Part shown: positions 1 through 6,649 of the stretch, in pieces
Numbering within the stretch: position 1 is the stretch's first letter
Layout: the number at the start of each line of letters is the position of its first letter
Origin: JBOHUX01 sp050734915
GTDB taxonomy: Bacteria; Chloroflexota; Dormibacteria; Dormibacterales; Dormibacteraceae
Direction of reading: 5' to 3'
NCBI GenBank assembly: GCA_050734915.1
Contig: JBOHUX010000014.1
Coordinates: forward strand, 1-23,750
DNA length: 23,750 bases
Notes under the pieces: model-generated
The model's input: the letters and a program-made list of their open reading frames with translations, nothing else
Database searches by the model: none
Told to the model about the DNA's origin: nothing
Made by a program: the position numbers and the translations under genes

Positions 1-129
1 CTTCTCGCCCCGGATCAGCACCCCGCCGATGCCGGGGTTGATGGCGTTGAGGACCAGCGCCAGCTTCATCCGCTCCTGGCCCACGATCCCCGTGAACGGA
101 TACGAGTACCTCTCTATCGCCATCGGCAT
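1..129 (-). CDS. Magnesium chelatase subunit I-type AAA+ ATPase, N-terminal fragment
   Basis: This is the first 43 codons of a gene that runs leftward off the window edge. Reading the minus strand from ATG at 129 gives a protein starting MPMAIERYSYPFTGIVGQER, continuing through a conserved stretch ending GGVLIRGEK. The YPFTxIVGQ opening, the hydrophobic LALVLNAINP segment and the GGVLIRG strand just before the expected Walker A loop are characteristic of the BchI/ChlI family. These AAA+ ATPases drive metal insertion into tetrapyrroles: magnesium into protoporphyrin, or cobalt in related chelatases. The Walker A itself lies outside the window. An in-frame ATG at 123 is an alternative start. 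A role in cobalamin synthesis would suit the B12-dependent reductase at the other end of the window, but that is inference; non-photosynthetic bacteria also carry such genes of uncertain role. Confidence 0.8.
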   Translation of the reverse strand, partial: MPMAIERYSYPFTGIVGQERMKLALVLNAINPGIGGVLIRGEK

Positions 130-137
130 CGTGCTCA

Positions 138-143
138 ACAGTA
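138..143 (-). promoter_or_regulatory. -10 box TACTGT, candidate near-leaderless promoter of the chelatase gene
   Basis: On the minus strand TACTGT (matching TAnnnT) ends 8 nt before the ATG at 129. There is no Shine-Dalgarno sequence in that gap, so transcription would start at or just before the start codon. No -35 hexamer is obvious. Confidence 0.35.
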
Positions 144-187
144 TCCCCGCCCGCCGCCTCCCGGCCGGCCGCGGGACCGGGGCCCGA

Positions 188-226
188 TAGACTAGGTCTG
201 CCACACCGATTCCACTGAGGGAGGGG
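188..226 (+). promoter_or_regulatory. mdh promoter -10 box and ribosome-binding site
   Basis: TAGACT at 188-193 fits a TAnnnT -10 box and would start a leader of about 30 nt. A purine-rich ribosome-binding stretch, GAGGGAGGGG at 217-226, precedes the GTG at 233 by 6 nt. A small dyad AGAC-TAG-GTCT (189-199) overlaps the -10 and could be an operator or chance. No clear -35 is visible. Confidence 0.4.
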
Positions 227-232
227 CTGCGA

Positions 233-1234
233 GTGCCCGACGACGCCGATCGCCCGCCTGTCCACGTCACCATCTCCGGGGCCGCCGGGCAGATCGGATA
301 CCAGATCCTCTTCCGGGCCGCGTCTGGGCAGCTTCTGGGTCCGGACACCCCGCTCGTGCTCCGGCTGCTGGAGGTCGAGCCGGCCATGAACGCCCTCGAG
401 GGCGTGGTCATGGAGCTGGACGACTGCGCCTTCCCCCTGCTCCACGACGTCGTCACCACCAGCGACGCACGGCAGGCCTTCGAGGGCGCCTCCTGGGGAG
501 TGCTGATCGGCGCCATGCCGCGGCGGGCGGACATGGAGCGCAAGGATCTGCTGGGGGTCAACGCGGGGATCTTCTCCAGCCAGGGGCGGGCCATCGGTCA
601 GACCGCCGCCGCGGACGTGCGCATCCTCGTCGTCGGCAATCCCTGCAACACCAACTGCCTGATCGCCCGCAGCTGCGCCCCCGAGGTGCCCGCCGAGCGG
701 TGGTTCGCCATGATGCGGCTGGACGAGAACCGCGGCCGCAGCCTGCTCGCCGAGAGGGCCGGGGTGGGCGTGGACGAGGTCTCCAACCTGACCGTCTGGG
801 GCAACCACTCCTCGACGCAGTTCCCGGACGCGCGCAACGCCCGCATCGGGGGGCGTCCCGTGCCCGAGGTCATCACCGACGCCGACTGGCTGATGGGAGA
901 GTTCGTGAGCACCGTGCAGAACCGCGGCGGCGCCATCATCAGGGCCCGTGGCGCCTCCTCGGCGGCGTCCGCGGCCAACGCCGCGCTCGACACCGTTCGC
1001 AGCATGCGCCAGCCGACGCCCGTCGACGACTGGACGTCGGTGGCGGTGGTCAGCCGAGGCGAGTACGGAGTGCCGGCCGGGCTTCAGTTCGGCTTCCCGG
1101 TCCGTTCCGACGGCACCTCCTGGGAGATCGTCCCCGGCATCGACCTCGACGATGCCGCACGAGGGCGGCTGCGGGACACCGCCGCCGAGCTGGAGCAGGA
1201 GCGCGGGGAGGTGCGGCACCTGCTCCCCTCGTAG
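233..1234 (+). CDS. mdh: Malate dehydrogenase (NAD-dependent)
   Basis: The gene encodes a 333-residue cytosolic malate dehydrogenase, which interconverts malate and oxaloacetate with NAD(H) in the TCA cycle. The Rossmann loop is GAAGQIGY (17-23 region). An acidic residue after strand 2 (LLEVEP, E47) indicates NAD rather than NADP. The substrate arginines lie in PRRADMERKDLL (97-107), followed by GNPCNTN (135-141), the catalytic Asp in MRLDENR (D164) and the catalytic His in WGNHSSTQFPD (H192). The conserved ARGASSAASAANA block is at 238-250. Length is typical for the family (about 327-333). LDENR and GAMPRR are small departures from the more usual LDHNR and GAFPRK. The GTG start is supported by a strong ribosome-binding site. 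The gene ends 6 bp from the convergent trmI stop, leaving no room for a separate terminator. Confidence 0.95.
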   Translation: MPDDADRPPVHVTISGAAGQIGYQILFRAASGQLLGPDTPLVLRLLEVEPAMNALEGVVMELDDCAFPLLHDVVTTSDARQAFEGASWGVLIGAMPRRADMERKDLLGVNAGIFSSQGRAIGQTAAADVRILVVGNPCNTNCLIARSCAPEVPAERWFAMMRLDENRGRSLLAERAGVGVDEVSNLTVWGNHSSTQFPDARNARIGGRPVPEVITDADWLMGEFVSTVQNRGGAIIRARGASSAASAANAALDTVRSMRQPTPVDDWTSVAVVSRGEYGVPAGLQFGFPVRSDGTSWEIVPGIDLDDAARGRLRDTAAELEQERGEVRHLLPS

Positions 1235-1240
1235 CCGGCG

Positions 1241-2032
1241 TCAGAAGCCCTCGCCCTCGGTCTCGAACACGGCGTCGCCGGAGAGCCGCCGGGCGAACGT
1301 CAGAAAGCCGGTGTGCGCAACCATCCGGTGGGCGGGGCGCAGGCTCCGGCCCCGGATCGCCCACGGGCGCTCCAGCACCTCGACCGTCTCCATCAGCCCG
1401 AAGCCTCCGTGCTCCCGCAGGGCGGTCAGGAAGCGCTCGACCTGGCTCAGGTTGGGGCACATGGTGAAGAGCGTTCCGCCCGGCCGCAGCGCCGCCGCGA
1501 AGGCGGGCACCGCCCGCCAGGGCTCGGGCAGATCCAGCCCCGCGCGGTCGAAGCTCGCCGCCTCTTCATCGATGCCCTCGTACACGTCGCCCAGCTTGAG
1601 GGCGAGGCCGGCCGGCACCGCTCCCAGCGCATCCTCGACCGCCGCGCGCCCGGCGGCGAGGAAGTCCTCCCGCAGCTCGTAGGAGACGACCGAGCCCGCC
1701 TCCCCCACCGCCCGCAGCAGCGCCAGCGTCAGGGCACCCGTCCCCACCCCCGCCTCGAGCACGCGTGCCCCGGGGTGGATGTCGCCGTGCATCAGGATCG
1801 CGCCCAGATCCTTGGGGTAGATCGGCTGCGCTCGCCGCCTGCGAAGGACCACCCGGTCGGCGAAGGTAGGCCGCACGGCGAGGAGCCGGGCGCCGAGCGC
1901 CGTCGTCACCGGCGAGCCCTCGGGCAGGCCGATCAGCGCGTCGTGCGGGATGGCTCCGCTGTGGAGGGAGAAGGTGGCCCCCGCCTCGAGCCGGACCTGA
2001 TAGCGGCGCCCGGCGCGATCGTGGAGGATCAC
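1241..2032 (-). CDS. trmI: tRNA (adenine-58-N1)-methyltransferase TrmI
   Basis: The product (263 aa from this start) is a GCD14/TrmI-family SAM-dependent methyltransferase that forms m1A58 in the tRNA T-loop, acting as a homotetramer. Visible hallmarks are the N-terminal GRRYQVRL strand, QPIYPKDLGAIL (69-80), SAM motif I VLEAGVGTGALTLALL (91-106), the acidic YELRED (118-123), the catalytic LDLPEPW (166-172) and the C-terminal HRMVAHTGFLTFAR (235-248). No ATG is available. GTG at 2030-2032 is chosen because AGGGG lies 7 nt upstream; it trims about six residues relative to many homologues, so a CTG immediately before it remains possible. The frame stays open upstream only as a shadow of the next gene. 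It lies 38 nt downstream of the methyltransferase gene and is probably co-transcribed with it. Confidence 0.92.
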   Translation of the reverse strand: MILHDRAGRRYQVRLEAGATFSLHSGAIPHDALIGLPEGSPVTTALGARLLAVRPTFADRVVLRRRRAQPIYPKDLGAILMHGDIHPGARVLEAGVGTGALTLALLRAVGEAGSVVSYELREDFLAAGRAAVEDALGAVPAGLALKLGDVYEGIDEEAASFDRAGLDLPEPWRAVPAFAAALRPGGTLFTMCPNLSQVERFLTALREHGGFGLMETVEVLERPWAIRGRSLRPAHRMVAHTGFLTFARRLSGDAVFETEGEGF

Positions 2033-2070
2033 CAGCTCACCCCTGGCCAGGGGTACGGCGCCAGCGCCGC

Positions 2071-2889
2071 TCAGGGCCTCACCGCCCGGATGAAGGCGTG
2101 CCAGTACTGGAACTTGAGCCGGCCGTCGGTCCGGCGGGGCCGGAGCTGGTCGCGCGCGGCACCCGTGGACGTTTCGATCACCACCGCCAGCGCTCGCCGC
2201 CGGGCGGAGGGCACGCCCTGCCGGTCCATCCAGTCCTCGAAGTCCCACTCCCGCTCCCGGCGGTCCGCCGCCTCGACCCGGAACCCGGCCCCCACGAGGG
2301 TGGCTGTCCAATCGTCGAGGGTGTGGCTCAGCACGTGGCTGGGATCGCGGCCGGCCTCGACATCGTGCAGGAGATCGCGCGCCGGCTGCGGTGGGGAGCA
2401 GTCGATGAACACCCCCCGGCCGCCCGGGACCAGGACCCGCAACGCCTCCCCCGCCGCGACACCGAGGTCCGCAAAGTGATGGGGCGCAGCCCGGACCGTG
2501 TAGAGGTCGAAGGCGCGGTCGGGAAAGGGCAGCTGGGCCGCCTCGCCGAGCACCCAGGCCACGTTTCGCGCGGCCTGCCCGGCGGCCTGCCGCCGGGCCT
2601 CGCCGAGCATGGCCGGGGTCAGGTCGAGACCGATCGCGAACCGCACTCTCGGCGCCAGCGCGAGCGCGGTGTTGCCGGCCCCGGTGGCGACGTCGAGGAC
2701 GCGGTCGCCGTCGCGCGGCTCGCAGAAGGCGACCACCTCCGCCAACGGCGCCCGGCCGGCGTGCCAGGCGGAGCCCGCCGTGTACCTGGACGCCACCCCG
2801 GGGCGCGAGAAGCGCTCGCGCACGTCGGCCCCGGGCTTGCGGACGTCGCCGCGACGGCCAGCCCCCCTCGCCTGCGGACGGGCTCTCAC
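2071..2889 (-). CDS. Class I SAM-dependent methyltransferase (Methyltransf_11 / UbiE-like)
   Basis: The protein (272 aa) has the Rossmann-like methyltransferase fold. Motif I is VLDVATGAGNTALAL (64-78), the acidic ribose-binding residue is D89 in GLDLTPAML, and motif IV is PFPDRAFDLYTVRAAPHHF (121-139). The order and spacing resemble UbiE/MenG and many small-molecule methyltransferases; the substrate cannot be deduced. The first 22 residues are low-complexity Arg/Gly-rich. The domain proper starts at VRERFSRPGVASRY, so an internal GTG at 2823 is an alternative start. I keep GTG 2889 because a TAATCT box sits exactly 6 nt upstream, as expected for a leaderless transcript. It is followed after 38 nt by trmI on the same strand and is divergent from the OsmC-type gene. 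Confidence 0.85.
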   Translation of the reverse strand: MRARPQARGAGRRGDVRKPGADVRERFSRPGVASRYTAGSAWHAGRAPLAEVVAFCEPRDGDRVLDVATGAGNTALALAPRVRFAIGLDLTPAMLGEARRQAAGQAARNVAWVLGEAAQLPFPDRAFDLYTVRAAPHHFADLGVAAGEALRVLVPGGRGVFIDCSPPQPARDLLHDVEAGRDPSHVLSHTLDDWTATLVGAGFRVEAADRREREWDFEDWMDRQGVPSARRRALAVVIETSTGAARDQLRPRRTDGRLKFQYWHAFIRAVRP

Positions 2890-2895
2890 GGAGCC

Positions 2896-2901
2896 AGATT
2901 A
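2896..2901 (-). promoter_or_regulatory. -10 box TAATCT, candidate leaderless promoter for the methyltransferase-trmI pair
   Basis: On the minus strand TAATCT is followed by 6 nt (GGCTCC) and then the GTG at 2889. That is the spacing at which transcription would begin on the start codon. No Shine-Dalgarno or -35 sequence is visible. Confidence 0.45.
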
Positions 2902-2979
2902 TGGCGGCCACGAGGAATCCCGAGTGTCTCCTGGCGGACGGCCGGGGCGCCCGCCCGATGCCGGGAGGACGGGGATCCT

Positions 2980-3441
2980 ATGCTTCGGAGCGAGATGACG
3001 AAGACCACGGCCCGCTGGTCGGGCGCAAAGACCAAATTCGCGATCGAGGCCGGCTCCGGCCACACCGCGATCGTCGACGAGCCGCCCCTGCTCGGCGAGG
3101 ACGCCGGCATGCGGCCGACCGAGATGCTCCTCGGCGCGCTGGGGGCCTGCACCGGCGTCAACGCGGTGCTGCTCCTCAAGAAGTTCCGGCAGCCGGTCGG
3201 GTCGCTGGCGGTCCACGTGGAAGGCGATCAGGAGGAGGCGTGGCCGAAGCGCTTCACGGCGATCCGGATCACCTTCGACATCGCATGGACGGGCGACTTC
3301 GATCGCGAGCAGGTCGAGACCGCGCTCGACCGGGCCTGCAACCAGTACTGCCCGGTGGACGCCACCCTCACGCACGGCACCCGCATCGAGGTGTCCCGGA
3401 GGGACACGGGGGGCTCCCCGATTTCCACTGAACGACCTTGA
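2980..3441 (+). CDS. OsmC/Ohr-family peroxidase-like protein
   Basis: The 153-residue product is an OsmC-type protein, a family of homodimeric thiol peroxidases that reduce organic hydroperoxides, though some members have unknown roles. The first reactive cysteine is in LLGALGACTGVNAV (C57) and the second in NQYCPVDATLTHG (C124), the paired positions expected of the family; C120 is extra. The DAGMRPTEMLLGALGAC block matches the conserved helix. Two starts are possible: ATG 2980 with GGAGG 12 nt upstream, or ATG 2995, which would fit a near-leaderless transcript from a TATGCT box at 2979-2984 that overlaps the first ATG. The frame is open further upstream but that part is antisense shadow of the methyltransferase. 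It ends 66 bp before nuoA, and the candidate nuo -10 box overlaps its stop codon. Confidence 0.88.
   Translation: MLRSEMTKTTARWSGAKTKFAIEAGSGHTAIVDEPPLLGEDAGMRPTEMLLGALGACTGVNAVLLLKKFRQPVGSLAVHVEGDQEEAWPKRFTAIRITFDIAWTGDFDREQVETALDRACNQYCPVDATLTHGTRIEVSRRDTGGSPISTERP
3391..3420 (+). terminator. Two consecutive perfect hairpins at the 3' end of the OsmC-type gene
   Basis: GTGTCCC-GGA-GGGACAC (3391-3407) is a perfect 7-bp stem. It is abutted by CGGGG-GGCT-CCCCG (3407-3420), and then ATTT. Both lie inside the last codons of the gene. They could form an intrinsic terminator or RNA-stabilising structure separating this gene from nuo, but a U-tract is nearly absent, so the role is uncertain. Confidence 0.35.
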
Positions 3442-3507
3442 TAAAATCGGGCCCTGGCCGGCCACCGGCCCCGTCCTGCCCAACGTCATTCACCGGGGAC
3501 CTGAAGG
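3442..3507 (+). promoter_or_regulatory. Candidate nuo operon promoter and leader
   Basis: TAAAAT at 3442-3447 is a good -10 box in an otherwise GC-rich setting and starts at the end of the preceding stop codon. No convincing -35 is seen. The leader of about 55 nt contains a perfect hairpin GGCCGG-CCA-CCGGCC (3456-3470). GGGGAC (3495-3500) lies 7 nt before the nuoA GTG and may serve as its ribosome-binding site. Confidence 0.45.
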
Positions 3508-3864
3508 GTGCTCTCTGACTACGCTCCGATGTTCGTCTTCGTCGTCATCTCCGTGGGCCTGGTCGGGCTCCTGGTGGGCGCCTCCTTCGTCCTCGGTCCG
3601 GGCAAGCGGGTGCGGAACAAGTTCCTTCCCTACGAGTCCGGCATCATCCCCACCGAGTCCGCCCACCGGCGTTCCTCGGTCCGCTTCTACCTGACGGCGA
3701 TGCTCTTCATCATCTTCGACGTCGAGGCAATCTTCTTCTACCCGTGGGCGGTCATCCTCCGCCAGTTGCGGTGGTTCGGGGTCATCGAGATGGGCATCTT
3801 CATGCTCATCCTGGTCGTCGCCCTCGCCCACATCTGGAAGAAGGGGGGCCTGGATTGGGAGTAG
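3508..3864 (+). CDS. nuoA: NADH-quinone oxidoreductase subunit A
   Basis: This is the 118-residue membrane subunit of complex I with three predicted helices (about 9-30, 60-80, 88-110). The loop that lines the quinone cavity reads KFLPYESGIIPTE (39-50). The second helix carries the conserved acidic pair in FYLTAMLFIIFDVEAIFF (D71, E73), thought to take part in the proton path between quinone site and membrane arm. The loop has Ser where many bacteria and the mitochondrial ND3 have a Cys (YECG); E. coli also has FESG, so this is a normal variant. It starts with GTG. It is the first gene of the fourteen-gene operon and overlaps nuoB by 10 nt. Confidence 0.93.
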   Translation: MLSDYAPMFVFVVISVGLVGLLVGASFVLGPGKRVRNKFLPYESGIIPTESAHRRSSVRFYLTAMLFIIFDVEAIFFYPWAVILRQLRWFGVIEMGIFMLILVVALAHIWKKGGLDWE

Positions 3865-4343
3865 AGGAGCTCGCCGCCGGCCTCGGGGACAACGTCCTCA
3901 CGACCAGCCTCGGCAAGCTCATCTCCTGGGGGCGCGCCAACTCCGTCTGGCCCGCCCAGTTCGGGCTCGCCTGCTGCGCGATCGAGATGATGCACACGGC
4001 ATCGGCCAGCGTGGACATCGCCCGGTTCGGCTCCGAGGCCCTGCGCGCCTCGCCCCGCCAGGCCGACCTCATGATCGTGGCCGGCCGCGTCTCCCAGAAG
4101 ATGGCGCCCGTCCTCCGGCAGGTCTACGACCAGATGCCGGAGCCCAAGTGGGTGATCTCGATGGGGGCCTGCGCCTCGACCGGGGGCGTCTTCAACAACT
4201 ACGCGCTCGTGCAGGGGGTGGACAAGGTGGTGCCCGTGGACGTCTACGTGCCCGGTTGCCCGCCCCGGCCGGAGGATCTCCTCAACGCCCTCATGATCCT
4301 CCAGGACAAGATCAAGGCCCAGGGGATCCACCCTCGGGTATGA
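3855..4343 (+). CDS. nuoB: NADH-quinone oxidoreductase subunit B (cluster N2)
   Basis: The product (162 aa) holds the terminal [4Fe-4S] cluster N2, which passes electrons to quinone. The ligands are the tandem cysteines in GLACCAIEMM (C40, C41), GACASTGG (C106) and VPGCPPRPE (C135). Length and motif order are standard for NuoB. The start is TTG at 3855, inside the nuoA reading frame, preceded by AAGGGGGG at a 6-nt spacing; no ATG or GTG exists before the conserved region, and the longer open frame upstream is nuoA shadow. It overlaps nuoA by 10 nt and nuoC by 4 nt, so translation is likely coupled. Confidence 0.95.
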   Translation: MGVEELAAGLGDNVLTTSLGKLISWGRANSVWPAQFGLACCAIEMMHTASASVDIARFGSEALRASPRQADLMIVAGRVSQKMAPVLRQVYDQMPEPKWVISMGACASTGGVFNNYALVQGVDKVVPVDVYVPGCPPRPEDLLNALMILQDKIKAQGIHPRV

Positions 4344-4834
4344 GGAAGAAGGCGGGCGGGACGGCCAGCCTGGAGGCGCTGGTCGTGGATCGGGGGGTGA
4401 TCGCGGGCGACGAGTGGCTGACGGTCACCGCCGGCGGCCTGCATGAGGCCCTGACACTTCTCAAACGGTCGGGATTCGACTACCTGTGCTTCATGAGCGC
4501 GGTCGACCATCTGCCCGACGAACCCCGGTTCGAGCTCGTCTACCAGCTCCGGAACATGGTCGAGGCGAGGGGGATCCGGGTTCGCTGCTTCGTCGCCGGC
4601 CCGGAGCCGTCCGTGCCCACCGTCAGCGACGTGTTCCCGCCCGCCAACTGGGACGAGCGCGAGACCTGGGACCTCTTCGGGATCCGGTTCGAAGGCCACC
4701 CCGACCTCACCCGGCTCCTCCTCCCCGACGACTGGGTCGGCCACCCGCTGCGCCGCGACTATCCCGTCGGCGGCGAGGCGGTCGACTTCTCGGAAGACCA
4801 CCGGGTCTGGCAAACGGCACCGTCGGAGGCCTGA
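4340..4834 (+). CDS. nuoC: NADH-quinone oxidoreductase subunit C
   Basis: The 164-residue product is the peripheral-arm subunit (30 kDa type) that supports the NuoB/NuoD quinone module and carries no cofactor. The diagnostic C-terminal signature runs WDERETWDLFGIRFEGHPDL (104-123), then LLLPDDWVGHPLRRDYP (126-142). NuoC is separate from NuoD here, unlike the fused NuoCD of E. coli. The ATG overlaps the nuoB stop as ATGA. The longer open frame upstream is nuoB shadow. It ends 4 nt before nuoD. Confidence 0.93.
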   Translation: MRKKAGGTASLEALVVDRGVIAGDEWLTVTAGGLHEALTLLKRSGFDYLCFMSAVDHLPDEPRFELVYQLRNMVEARGIRVRCFVAGPEPSVPTVSDVFPPANWDERETWDLFGIRFEGHPDLTRLLLPDDWVGHPLRRDYPVGGEAVDFSEDHRVWQTAPSEA

Positions 4835-4838
4835 GGCG

Positions 4839-6116
4839 ATGCCCGGCAGATCGCGAGTCGCCCCCGCCCCCGCTCCTGCTCCTGCTCCTGGGGCCCCGGG
4901 CACGGGCTCCGGCATGTCGATGACCCGGACGGGGACCGAGGGCGCCTTCGGCGGCGAGCTGATGACCATCAACTTCGGCCCTCAGCACCCCTCCACGCAC
5001 GGCGTGCTGAGGGTGGTGGTGGACCTCGACGGCGAGGTCATCCGGCGGGCCAAGCCGGTCGTCGGCTACCTCCACACGGGCATCGAGAAGCAGATGGAGG
5101 CGCTCCGCTGGCAGCAGGGCGTGGTCTGCACCGACCGCCACGACTACCTCTCGCCGCCGTTCAACAACCTCGCCTACGCGCTGGCGGTCGAGAAGCTGAT
5201 GGGAGTCGAGGCGCCGCTCAGGGCCCAGGCCCTGCGCGTGATCATGTGCGAGCTGACCCGCATCAGCTCCCACCTCGTCTGGCTCGGCACCAGCGGCCTC
5301 GAGCTGGGTGCGATGAGCGTCTTCATGTACTGCTTCCGCGAGCGGGAGCGGATCATGGACCTCAACGAGGAGATCTCCGGCTTCCGCATGCACACCTCCT
5401 ACATCCGGCCGGGAGGCGTGATGCTCGACGCCACCCCCCGCTTCCTGGAGCTCCTGGACTCCTTCCTGAAGGACATGCCGAGCCGGATCGACGAGTACGA
5501 GGACCTGCTGACGGAGAATCCGATCTGGCGCGCCCGCACGATCGGGATCGGGTACCTCAGCCCCGAGGACGCCATCAGGCTGGGCGCCAGCGGCCCCATG
5601 CTGCGCGGCAGCGGGGTCGAGTGGGACCTGCGCAAGAACGCCCCCTACTCGGGATACGAGAGGTACCAGTTCCAGACCTGCGTCGCTCAGTCGGGTGACT
5701 GTTACGGCCGCTACCTGATCCGGGTCAGGGAGATGCGGGAGTCCCTCAAGATCATCCGCCAGGCGCTCGACGACCTCCCCGACGGGCCGGTCAACGTGGA
5801 CGACCGCAAGATGCTGCCTCCGCCCAGAGAGGAGCTGGAGACCTCGATGGAGGCGGTCATCCATCACTTCAAGCTCTTCACCGAGGGCTATTCCCCGCCC
5901 CCCGGCGACGCCTACGCCGCGGTCGAGTCGGGCCGCGGGGAGAACGGCTGCTACGTGGTCAGCGACGGCACCCACAAGCCCCGGCGGGTGAAGTTCCGCG
6001 CCGCCTCGCTCTACAACCTGACCACGCTGGAGACGATGGCGCTGGGCTCGATGGTGGCGGACATGATCGCGGTTCTGGGCACCATCGACATCACCCTGGG
6101 TGACGTCGACCGGTGA
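4839..6116 (+). CDS. nuoD: NADH-quinone oxidoreductase subunit D (quinone-binding)
   Basis: The 425-residue product is the 49-kDa-type subunit that forms the quinone pocket with NuoB. GPQHPSTHGVLR (47-58) contains H54, and TDRHDYLSPP contains Y103. They lie 49 residues apart, the same spacing as His38 and Tyr87, the quinone-headgroup residues of Thermus Nqo4 (numbers recalled from memory). Conserved YLHTGIEKQ (78-85) and later NuoD blocks are intact. The N-terminus has an unusual extension of about 40 residues with a run of five Ala-Pro pairs (8-17) encoded by a hexanucleotide repeat. ATG 4839 is supported by GGAGG 9 nt upstream. ATG 4914 would remove the extension but has no ribosome-binding site. 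It overlaps nuoE by GTGA. Confidence 0.96.
   Translation: MPGRSRVAPAPAPAPAPGAPGTGSGMSMTRTGTEGAFGGELMTINFGPQHPSTHGVLRVVVDLDGEVIRRAKPVVGYLHTGIEKQMEALRWQQGVVCTDRHDYLSPPFNNLAYALAVEKLMGVEAPLRAQALRVIMCELTRISSHLVWLGTSGLELGAMSVFMYCFRERERIMDLNEEISGFRMHTSYIRPGGVMLDATPRFLELLDSFLKDMPSRIDEYEDLLTENPIWRARTIGIGYLSPEDAIRLGASGPMLRGSGVEWDLRKNAPYSGYERYQFQTCVAQSGDCYGRYLIRVREMRESLKIIRQALDDLPDGPVNVDDRKMLPPPREELETSMEAVIHHFKLFTEGYSPPPGDAYAAVESGRGENGCYVVSDGTHKPRRVKFRAASLYNLTTLETMALGSMVADMIAVLGTIDITLGDVDR
4860..4889 (+). repeat. Hexanucleotide repeat encoding (Ala-Pro)5 in nuoD
   Basis: Five in-frame 6-nt units, two GCCCCC then three GCTCCT, encode Ala-Pro pairs near the NuoD N-terminus. The T-ending codons of the last three units are unlike the surrounding G/C-ending usage, which suggests unit duplication. 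Gain or loss of a unit keeps the reading frame. Confidence 0.85.
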
Positions 6117-6649
6117 GCGGGCTCAGCGACCGGGCGCTGAAGGCGATCCGCGCGCTGCCCGGCGACTACCCCGAGCCGCGTTCGGCGGTGATGCCGGCGC
6201 TCGACCTCGCCCAGGAGGAGCTCGGCCACCTCACCCCGCAGACGATGAGCCAGGTCGCCACCGCGCTGCAGCTGGACCCGGGCTACGTCGAGGGCGTGGC
6301 CACCTTCTACACGCTCTTTCACACCGCGCCGATCGGAAGGCACCGCCTCTACATGTGCACCAACCTCTCCTGCATGCTGCGGGGCGCCGAGGGGCTGGTC
6401 CGGCACGCGCTGAGCTCGATCGGGGTCTCCGAGACGGGCGAGGTGAGCCCGGACGGGCTCTTCAGCGTCGAGGAGGTCGAGTGCCTCGGCGCCTGCGAGT
6501 ACGCGCCAATGATGCGGCTCGACCACCGGTATCACTACGACCTCACCACCGACGCCATCGACCTGCTCCTGGACAAGCGCCGGCAGGCGGCCGCAGACGG
6601 CGACGCCAGGAGGCGGCCGGCCAGATCGAAGAGCGCTCCCCATGCCTGA
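6113..6649 (+). CDS. nuoE: NADH-quinone oxidoreductase subunit E (cluster N1a)
   Basis: The 178-residue thioredoxin-like [2Fe-2S] subunit belongs to the NADH dehydrogenase module. Cluster N1a ligands are C82 and C87 in MCTNLSC and C124 and C128 in ECLGACEYAP. The helical N-terminal domain with VEGVATFYTLFHTAPIGRH (59-77) is typical. The C-terminal 25 residues form a basic, Ala/Arg-rich tail beyond the conserved fold. The GTG start overlaps the nuoD stop as GTGA, and the 3' end overlaps nuoF by 8 nt. Together with NuoF and NuoG it receives electrons from NADH. Confidence 0.95.
   Translation: MSGLSDRALKAIRALPGDYPEPRSAVMPALDLAQEELGHLTPQTMSQVATALQLDPGYVEGVATFYTLFHTAPIGRHRLYMCTNLSCMLRGAEGLVRHALSSIGVSETGEVSPDGLFSVEEVECLGACEYAPMMRLDHRYHYDLTTDAIDLLLDKRRQAAADGDARRRPARSKSAPHA

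Noticed and set aside
2098..2979. A 294-residue N-terminal extension of the OsmC-type gene
   Set aside because: It lies antisense to the methyltransferase, which has clear motifs; the family starts near ATG 2980 or 2995.
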